Source: Pseudomonadota bacterium
GTDB taxonomy: Bacteria; Pseudomonadota; Alphaproteobacteria; Acetobacterales; Acetobacteraceae
NCBI GenBank assembly: GCA_023424475.1
Contig: JAFADX010000283.1
Coordinates: forward strand, 1-17,758
DNA length: 17,758 nucleotides
Direction of reading: 5' to 3'
Position numbers and translations under genes: made by a program. The notes under the pieces are model-generated. The model had not been told where the DNA came from and ran no database searches. It saw only the letters and a program-made list of their open reading frames with translations. Below, piece by piece: positions 12,919-17,758 of this stretch. Positions within the stretch are counted from its first letter, which is position 1, and the number at the start of each line of letters is the position of its first letter.

Positions 12919-15110
12919 CGGGTCTTCTCCACGAAACTGTCGAGCAGACGCTTCGGTCCGGCCTTCTCGAACTCGATGTCGAGGCGGTTGTCCTCGATCG
13001 AGGTGATGCGGCCGTAGCCGAACTTCTGGTGGAAGATGCGCTCGCCGACCGCGAAGTTGCCGGTCGCGGATGGGCGTTCCTTCACCTCCCACGCGCCGGC
13101 CTCGATCATCCGGCGTGGCCGCTGGCCGTAGAGGCCGCCGCCGGCGAAGACCGAGGCATGGCTCCGCGCGTCGCGCTGCGCGCCGCCTTCGCGGACGATC
13201 TCGCCCACCGGCAGCTCGTCGAGGAAGCGCGACGGGATCGAGGCCTGCCAGTTGCCGTAGATCCGCCGGTTCGCCGCATGGCTGATGACGGCGACGCGCC
13301 GCGCGCGGGTGATGCCGACATAGGCGAGCCGCCGCTCCTCCTCGAGCGCCTTCTCGCCGCCCTCGTCCAGGCTGCGCTGGGAGGGGAACAGCCCTTCCTC
13401 CCAGCCCGGCAGGAAGACCATGTCGAACTCGAGGCCCTTCGCCGCGTGCAGCGTCATCAGCGAGACGCGCTCGCCCTCCGCTGCCTCGTCGTTCTCCATG
13501 ACCAGGGAGACATGCTCGAGGAAGCCGGCGAGGCTTTCGAACTCCGCCATGGCGCGGACGAGTTCCTTGAGGTTCTCGAGCCGCCCCGGCGCCTCGGGCG
13601 ACTTGTCCTGCTTCCACATCTCGGCATAGCCGGATTCGTCGAGCAGCGTCGCGGCCATGACGACATGGCCCTCGCTGCCGTTCTGCGCGCGCCAGCGCTC
13701 GAAGCCCTGCAGGAGTTCCCTCAGCGCCTCGCGCGCCCTGGCCTGCTTGATCGCGCCGGTCTCCAGCGCGCGCGCCGCGGCGATCGACAGCGGCACCGAT
13801 TCCGCCCGCGCGATCGCGTGCAGCGCCTGTATCGAGGTATCGCCGAACCCGCGCTTGGGCGTGTTCACGATCCGCTCGAAGGCCAGGTCGTCGGCGGGCT
13901 GCGCGACGACGCGGAAATAGGCGAGCGCGTCGCGGATCTCGGCCCGCTCGTAAAAGCGCGCGCCGCCGACCACGCGGTAGGGAATGCCAAGGACGATCAG
14001 CCGTTCCTCGAAGGACCGCGTCTGGAAGCCGGCGCGCACCAGGATCGCGGCCTCGCCGAGCGAAAAGCCGTCGCGCCGCGCCTGCTCGATCCGCTCGCCG
14101 ACCATGCGCGCCTCTTCCTCGCTGTCCCACAGCGAGACGACGCGCACCTTCTCCCCGTCGGCATCCACGCGCCCCGGCCGCAGCGTCTTGCCGAGGCGCC
14201 CGGTGTTGTGCGCGATCAGGGCCGAGGCCGCGGCGAGGATCGGGCGCGTCGAGCGGTAGTTGGATTCCAGCCGCACGATCTGCGCGCCAGGGAAATCCTT
14301 CTCGAAGCGGAGGATGTTCTCGATCTCCGCGCCGCGCCAGGAATAGATCGACTGGTCGTCGTCGCCGACGCAGCAGATGTTCCTGTGCGCCTGCGCGAGC
14401 AGCCGCAGCCAGTAGTACTGCACCAGGTTCGTGTCCTGGTACTCGTCCACCAGGATGTAGCGGAAGCGCCGGTGATACTCGGCGAGGATGTCCGGGTGGT
14501 TGCGCAGCAGCGTGACCACGTGCAGCAGCAGGTCGCCAAAGTCGCAGGCGTTCAGCGCCTTCAGCCGGTCCTGGTAGGCGGCATAGATCTCGGTCGCGCG
14601 GCCGCCGGCATAGTCGCTGTCCTCGGCCGGCGTCACCGCCGTGGGCTCCAGCCCGCGGTCCTTCCAGCGCTGGATCACCGCCATCAGCCCGTTCACCGGC
14701 CAACGCTTGGTGTCGACGCGCGCCGCCTCCATCACCTGCTTGAGCAGCCGCGTCTGGTCGTCGGCGTCGAGGATGGTGAAGTTCGACGACAGCCCGGCCT
14801 GTTCCGCATGCCGGCGCAGCATCCGCGCCGCGAGCGCGTGGAAGGTGCCGAGCCACAACCCTTCCGCCGGCTGGCCGAGGATGGCCGAGACGCGTTCCCG
14901 CATCTCCCGCGCCGCCTTGTTGGTGAAGGTGACGGCCAGCACCTGGGACGGCCAGGCCTTCCCCTGCAGCAGGATGTGGGCGAAGCGCGTGGTCAGCACC
15001 CGCGTCTTGCCGGTGCCCGCGCCGGCCAGGACGAGCAGCGGCCCGTCCACCGCCTCGACCGCCGCGCGCTGCTCCGGGTTCAGCCGGACCAGGTAGTCCG
15101 CGTCGCTCAC
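12915..15110 (-). CDS. uvrD: UvrD/PcrA-type 3'-5' DNA helicase
   Basis: A superfamily 1A helicase of 731 residues that acts in nucleotide excision repair, mismatch repair and removal of stalled complexes from DNA. Motifs are complete: Q motif LNPEQRAAV (10-18), Walker A AGAGTGKT (29-36), Ia VTFTNKAAREM (60-70), Walker B VDEYQDTN (221-228), III DDQSIYSWRGAE (251-262), IV SNYRST (283-288), V LMTLHAAKGLEFDMVFLPGW (551-570) and VI RRLAYVGITRAR (593-604). The C-terminus (about 685-727) has VGERIFHQKFGYG and DIEFEKAGPKRLL, the Tudor-like fold that lets PcrA/UvrD bind RNA polymerase. The start is GTG at 15110: it overlaps the TGA of the preceding gene (GTGA) and sits directly before the conserved helicase N-terminus. 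The frame remains open far upstream, but that is antisense to other genes and not protein-like. Confidence 0.97.
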   Translation of the reverse strand: MSDADYLVRLNPEQRAAVEAVDGPLLVLAGAGTGKTRVLTTRFAHILLQGKAWPSQVLAVTFTNKAAREMRERVSAILGQPAEGLWLGTFHALAARMLRRHAEQAGLSSNFTILDADDQTRLLKQVMEAARVDTKRWPVNGLMAVIQRWKDRGLEPTAVTPAEDSDYAGGRATEIYAAYQDRLKALNACDFGDLLLHVVTLLRNHPDILAEYHRRFRYILVDEYQDTNLVQYYWLRLLAQAHRNICCVGDDDQSIYSWRGAEIENILRFEKDFPGAQIVRLESNYRSTRPILAAASALIAHNTGRLGKTLRPGRVDADGEKVRVVSLWDSEEEARMVGERIEQARRDGFSLGEAAILVRAGFQTRSFEERLIVLGIPYRVVGGARFYERAEIRDALAYFRVVAQPADDLAFERIVNTPKRGFGDTSIQALHAIARAESVPLSIAAARALETGAIKQARAREALRELLQGFERWRAQNGSEGHVVMAATLLDESGYAEMWKQDKSPEAPGRLENLKELVRAMAEFESLAGFLEHVSLVMENDEAAEGERVSLMTLHAAKGLEFDMVFLPGWEEGLFPSQRSLDEGGEKALEEERRLAYVGITRARRVAVISHAANRRIYGNWQASIPSRFLDELPVGEIVREGGAQRDARSHASVFAGGGLYGQRPRRMIEAGAWEVKERPSATGNFAVGERIFHQKFGYGRITSIEDNRLDIEFEKAGPKRLLDSFVEKTR

Positions 15111-15610
15111 TGGCAGTTCCCCACCGACCCCGCAGCGCAGACGCGCTGCCCATCCGTCCAGCGCGCACCGCCGAGCATCGCCCCGGTCAGGTTGGCGCCC
15201 GCCAGGTTCGCCCCGGTCAGGTCGGCCTCCGTCAGGTCGGCGCGGAACAGGGTCGCGCGGCGCAGGTCGGCGCCGTTCAGCCGCGCGCGCCGGAGGTTGG
15301 CGCGCGTCAGGTCGGCCTGCCGGAGGTTGGCCCGCGTCAGGTCGGCCCCGGTCAGGTCGGCCGAGACGAAGCGCGCCTCGATCGCATCGGCATCGACCAG
15401 CTTCGCCTCCCGCATCATCGCCCGCTGGAAGGAGGCGTCGCGAAGCTGCGCACGCGAAAGGTCGGCGCCCGGCAGATCCGCCGCGTCCTGCAGGCAGCGC
15501 CGCCACACGACGCCCGGCGCCGGCGGGTCGGTGCAGCCGGCAAAGGCCGGGGCAGCGAGGAGGAGGACCAGCCCCGCGACGAGGGAGGGCAGCGAGGTTG
15601 GCGTGCGCAC
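15107..15610 (-). CDS. Exported pentapeptide-repeat protein
   Basis: A protein of 167 residues from the GTG at 15610. A signal peptide of about 24 residues is followed by GC, so cleavage after AFA or a weak lipobox (FAGC) are both possible. Residues of about 42-150 form some 20 tandem A(D/N)Lxx pentapeptides, for example ADLTGADLTRANLRQADLTR, which fold as a right-handed square beta-helix of about five coils. Cysteines at the N-terminal side (C26 and C39) and in the tail VCAAGSVGNC could close the ends. Cytoplasmic pentapeptide proteins such as Qnr and MfpA mimic DNA and bind gyrase; the export signal argues against that here. TTG at 15646 is an alternative start but adds 12 polar residues before the signal peptide. 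The stop overlaps the uvrD GTG by 4 bp. Confidence 0.82.
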   Translation of the reverse strand: MRTPTSLPSLVAGLVLLLAAPAFAGCTDPPAPGVVWRRCLQDAADLPGADLSRAQLRDASFQRAMMREAKLVDADAIEARFVSADLTGADLTRANLRQADLTRANLRRARLNGADLRRATLFRADLTEADLTGANLAGANLTGAMLGGARWTDGQRVCAAGSVGNCQ

Positions 15611-15617
15611 GTCGGGG

Positions 15618-15646
15618 GATATAGAACCTTCCGCGAACTCCTCCAA
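15618..15646 (-). promoter_or_regulatory. Candidate sigma-70-type promoter of the pentapeptide-uvrD-prmA unit
   Basis: On the - strand TTGGAG (15646-15641) and TATATC (15623-15618) are separated by exactly 17 bases. TATATC is one of the few AT-rich hexamers in the region. The -10 ends 7 bases before the GTG at 15610, so transcription would begin at or beside the start codon, which would make a leaderless message. It fits the lack of a good Shine-Dalgarno sequence for that GTG. Not tested. Confidence 0.4.
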
Positions 15647-15738
15647 CCGCCGGACGGCCCGCCCTGTCCCCGCTGCGTTTCCTCGAATGGTCGGCCCGGC
15701 ACGGCAGTGCGCTCCTCGCCGGCAGCATCTTCGTCGGC

Positions 15739-16599
15739 GTGCTGGTCGCGCCGCTCGCCGCGGCGATGCGGGAGGTGGTGACGCCCGCCGTCGCCCTGCT
15801 GATGACGCTGGTGCTGCTGCGCATCGACCCGGCGCAGATCCTGGCCTGGATGCGGCGGCCGGGGATGGTGCTCTTCCTCTCGGCCTGGGTGCTGTTCGTC
15901 TGCCCGCTCCTCGCCTTCGCCGCCACCCGCGCGGTCGGGCTCGACGGGCCGCTCGGCGCGGGCGTGGTGCTGGTGGCGGCGAGCTGCGCGGTGACCTCTG
16001 CGCCCGCCTTCGCCCGGCTGGTCGGCCTCGATGCCGAGATCAGCCTGATCGTCGCGGTGGCGACCACGGCCCTGCTCCCCTTCACGGCGCCGCCGCTGGC
16101 GCTCGGGCTGCTCGGCCTCGACCTCGCGCTCTCGGTGGGCGGGCTGATGCTGCGGCTCGGGCTGATCATCGGGCTGCCGGCCCTGCTCGCGCTCCTCCTC
16201 CGGCGCTGGGCGGGGGCGGCGCGACTCGAACGGGTGGCGCGGCCGCTGGATGGTTCGGCCGTGCTGGTGCTGGTGGTCTTCGCCTTCGGGGTGATGGACG
16301 GCGTGCAGGCGCGGCTGCTGGCGGATCCGCTGTGGGTGGCGGGCGGCGTGCTCGCGGCCTTCGCCGGCAACATGGGGCTGAATGCACTGACCGCGCTCGC
16401 GCTGTGGCCGGTGCTCGACCGGCGCACTGCACTCACCGCGGGCATGCTTGCGGGCAACCGCAACCAGGCGGTGTTCCTCGCGGTCCTGCCGGCGGCGGCG
16501 GACCACAACCTGCTGTTGTTCTTCGCGCTCGGGCAGATCCCGATGTTCGTCGGGCCCTTCGTTCTCAAGCCCATCTACGCGCGGCTGCGCGCGGACTGA
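15739..16599 (+). CDS. BASS-like sodium-dependent membrane transporter
   Basis: A very hydrophobic inner-membrane protein of at least 286 residues, with about nine or ten membrane segments, related by eye to the bile acid:sodium symporter (BASS) superfamily; the substrate is unknown. Telling stretches are VLVAASCAVTSAPAFARL in the middle, AGNMGLNALTALALWPVL, and AGNRNQAVFLAVLPA followed by FALGQIPMFVGPFVLKPIYA at the end. The GTG at 15739 is the first ATG/GTG/TTG in frame, but it would cut the first membrane helix. The frame upstream, back to a TAG at 15622-15624, reads like protein (RFLEWSARHGSALLAGSIF), so translation may begin at CTG 15664 or 15673. It is divergent from the pentapeptide gene and ends 41 bp before the glycosyltransferase gene. 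Confidence 0.8.
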   Translation: MLVAPLAAAMREVVTPAVALLMTLVLLRIDPAQILAWMRRPGMVLFLSAWVLFVCPLLAFAATRAVGLDGPLGAGVVLVAASCAVTSAPAFARLVGLDAEISLIVAVATTALLPFTAPPLALGLLGLDLALSVGGLMLRLGLIIGLPALLALLLRRWAGAARLERVARPLDGSAVLVLVVFAFGVMDGVQARLLADPLWVAGGVLAAFAGNMGLNALTALALWPVLDRRTALTAGMLAGNRNQAVFLAVLPAAADHNLLLFFALGQIPMFVGPFVLKPIYARLRAD

Positions 16600-16640
16600 C
16601 CCGCTTTACTTCGCCCGGGGATTGAGGCCGAAGTGACGCC

Positions 16641-17758
16641 ATGCCGGACGATATCGACACAGTGCGTCTTGGGCCCGCGCCGACCCCGGACCTGTACCCG
16701 GATCCGCAGATCGCCGGCGCCGTCCTGCCCGCCCGCAGCGTCGCCGTGGTGCTGCGCACATGCGACCGGCCCGTCGTGCTGCCGCGCGCCCTGGCCAGCG
16801 TCTGCGCCCAGACCCACCAGGACTGGCGGCTCTACCTGGTGAACGACGGCGGCGATGCCGCGCTGCTCGCCGCGCAGCTCGCCCCCCATGCCGAGGCCCT
16901 GGCCGGCCGGCTCGTCCTCATCGACCGGCCGGTGCCGCCGCATGGCATCTATCACGCCGGCCAGGCGGCGCTGGACCGCGCCACCGAGGACCTCGTCGTC
17001 ATGCATGACGACGACGACAGCTGGGAACCCGGCTTCCTGCAGGCGGTGACCGACTTCCTCGACGACCCCGCCCATGCCGGCTACGTCGCGGTCAGCACCG
17101 GCTGCACGCTGATCGAGGAGGAGATCCGCGACGGCGCGGTGCATGAGCGCTGGCGCTGCCCCTGGCCCCACGGCCGGCATCTCCTCGACCTCCGCAGGGC
17201 GCTCGTGGACGCGCAGGTGCCGCCCATCTGCCTGGCCTTCCGCCGGGCGGCCCTCGGGCGGATCGGGGGCTTCCAGACCCGCATGCGCTTCGTCGGCGAC
17301 TGGGAATTCCTGGTGCGCCTGCTGCTCGTGGGCGAGATCGGGCACATCGGGACGCCGCTCGCGAACTACCACCACCGCGTGGCCGGGACCGGCGCGGCCT
17401 ACGGCAATACCGTCGTCGACCATGCGGCCGCGCGCGCCGACCAGTGGACGCTGCTGAACAACGCGATGCTGCGCGCCGGCCTGAGCGGCAGGCCGGAGAG
17501 GCTCGGCGTGCTGCGGGCGGTGCTGCAGGCCGTCGCCGAAGCCGACCCCGCCGACCGGCTCGATGGCCTGGCGCGGGACATCGCCGCGATCGCCGATGTC
17601 CAGCGGGCGGCGGCCGGCACCGTCGCGGCCACGCGCCAGGACCTCGCCGCCCTGGACGCCCGCCTCGCCCGGATCGAGGAGACGCTCGCGGACCTGCGCC
17701 AGGTGGCGCATTGGAACCGCAAGGGCCTGGTGCCGCTGCTCTGGGCCTGGCGCCGGGC
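16641..17758 (+). CDS. Family 2 glycosyltransferase (3' end outside window)
   Basis: The first 372 codons of a GT-A fold glycosyltransferase, which transfers a sugar from a nucleotide-sugar onto an unknown acceptor, often a surface polysaccharide. The N-terminal nucleotide-binding part is SVAVVLRTCDRPVVLPRALA (33-52) with LYLVNDGG (64-71). The metal-binding DxD site is in VVMHDDDDSWEPGF (119-132). The acceptor side has ICLAFRRAALGRIGGF (196-211) and FVGDWEFLVRLL (217-228). A C-terminal region (about 308-355) is a heptad-like helix, DVQRAAAGTVAATRQDLAAL and on, likely a coiled coil, followed by a WNRKGLVPLLWAW segment that might touch the membrane. No signal peptide is present. The ATG at 16641 is used; a weak GAGG lies 13 bases upstream. 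Confidence 0.88.
   Translation, partial: MPDDIDTVRLGPAPTPDLYPDPQIAGAVLPARSVAVVLRTCDRPVVLPRALASVCAQTHQDWRLYLVNDGGDAALLAAQLAPHAEALAGRLVLIDRPVPPHGIYHAGQAALDRATEDLVVMHDDDDSWEPGFLQAVTDFLDDPAHAGYVAVSTGCTLIEEEIRDGAVHERWRCPWPHGRHLLDLRRALVDAQVPPICLAFRRAALGRIGGFQTRMRFVGDWEFLVRLLLVGEIGHIGTPLANYHHRVAGTGAAYGNTVVDHAAARADQWTLLNNAMLRAGLSGRPERLGVLRAVLQAVAEADPADRLDGLARDIAAIADVQRAAAGTVAATRQDLAALDARLARIEETLADLRQVAHWNRKGLVPLLWAWRR

Noticed and set aside
12915..15110. Helicase as part of an anti-phage defence system
   Set aside because: All motifs, the length and the Tudor-like tail fit housekeeping UvrD/PcrA, and the neighbours are prmA and an exported protein rather than nucleases or known defence genes.
15170..15370. 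Repeated GTCAGGTCGGC-like units that look like a tandem or CRISPR-type array
   Set aside because: The 15-base spacing is the codon signature of pentapeptide repeats in the - strand gene; there are no unique spacers of constant length.
15107..15610. Qnr/MfpA-type gyrase protection protein
   Set aside because: A signal peptide and terminal cysteines indicate an exported protein, and the repeat lacks the typical central phenylalanine/leucine pattern of Qnr.
15111..16574. N-terminal extension of the uvrD frame over the pentapeptide and transporter genes
   Set aside because: The conserved helicase begins right at the GTG at 15110. The upstream part lies over better genes and lacks helicase similarity.
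12321..16625. Very long open + strand frame of over 1400 codons across prmA, uvrD and the pentapeptide gene
   Set aside because: It is antisense to three well-supported genes, and its composition is dominated by arginine, alanine and proline, as expected from high-GC codon bias. It shows no motif.
16600..16640. Terminator between transporter and glycosyltransferase
   Set aside because: The 41-bp gap holds no stable inverted repeat.

Overview
The window is very GC-rich, with almost all third codon positions G or C. It looks like a chromosomal segment of an alphaproteobacterium, most likely an Acetobacteraceae/Roseomonas-like member of the Rhodospirillales. The recN-ligA neighbourhood, the DUF1127 protein and the gene mix support this; the genus is inference. 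No rRNA, tRNA, CRISPR array, transposase, integrase or phage gene was seen.

Layout. (1) 1-3743, + strand: 3' end of recN, a GNAT acetyltransferase, a shortened GNAT-like protein and ligA; the last three are chained by 4-bp ATGA overlaps. (2) 3830-4986, + strand: the organic hydroperoxide reductase ohr, then a LysE/RhtB-type exporter with a perfect palindrome between them. (3) 4958-6643, - strand: a three-gene operon of two small exported proteins of unknown function and an alpha/beta hydrolase, whose end overlaps the exporter convergently. (4) 6752-6894: a 143-bp long inverted repeat directly behind the next - strand gene. (5) 6894-8708, - strand: a three-domain aminopeptidase P. (6) 8836-12008, + strand: a DUF1127 protein, an exported protein made of three LCCL domains, a luciferase-like flavin monooxygenase, and a 91-residue miniature of flagellar rod/hook proteins. 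(7) 11992-15610, - strand: pentapeptide-repeat exported protein, uvrD/pcrA and prmA, each overlapping the next by 4 bp. (8) 15739-16599, + strand: a BASS-like membrane transporter whose start is unclear. (9) 16641 to the end, + strand: a family 2 glycosyltransferase with a coiled-coil tail, cut by the window edge.

Most genes are housekeeping: recombinational repair (RecN), DNA ligation (LigA), excision repair (UvrD), L11 methylation (PrmA) and peroxide defence (Ohr). The less explained content is the set of intergenic repeats (three copies of a roughly 28-bp GC-rich motif, two of them forming the long hairpin, plus a gene-end repeat after recN and after the monooxygenase), the triple-LCCL protein, the mini rod-like protein, the GNAT remnant without an acetyl-CoA motif, and the exported pentapeptide protein coupled to uvrD. 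I found no convincing new multi-gene defence or biosynthetic system.
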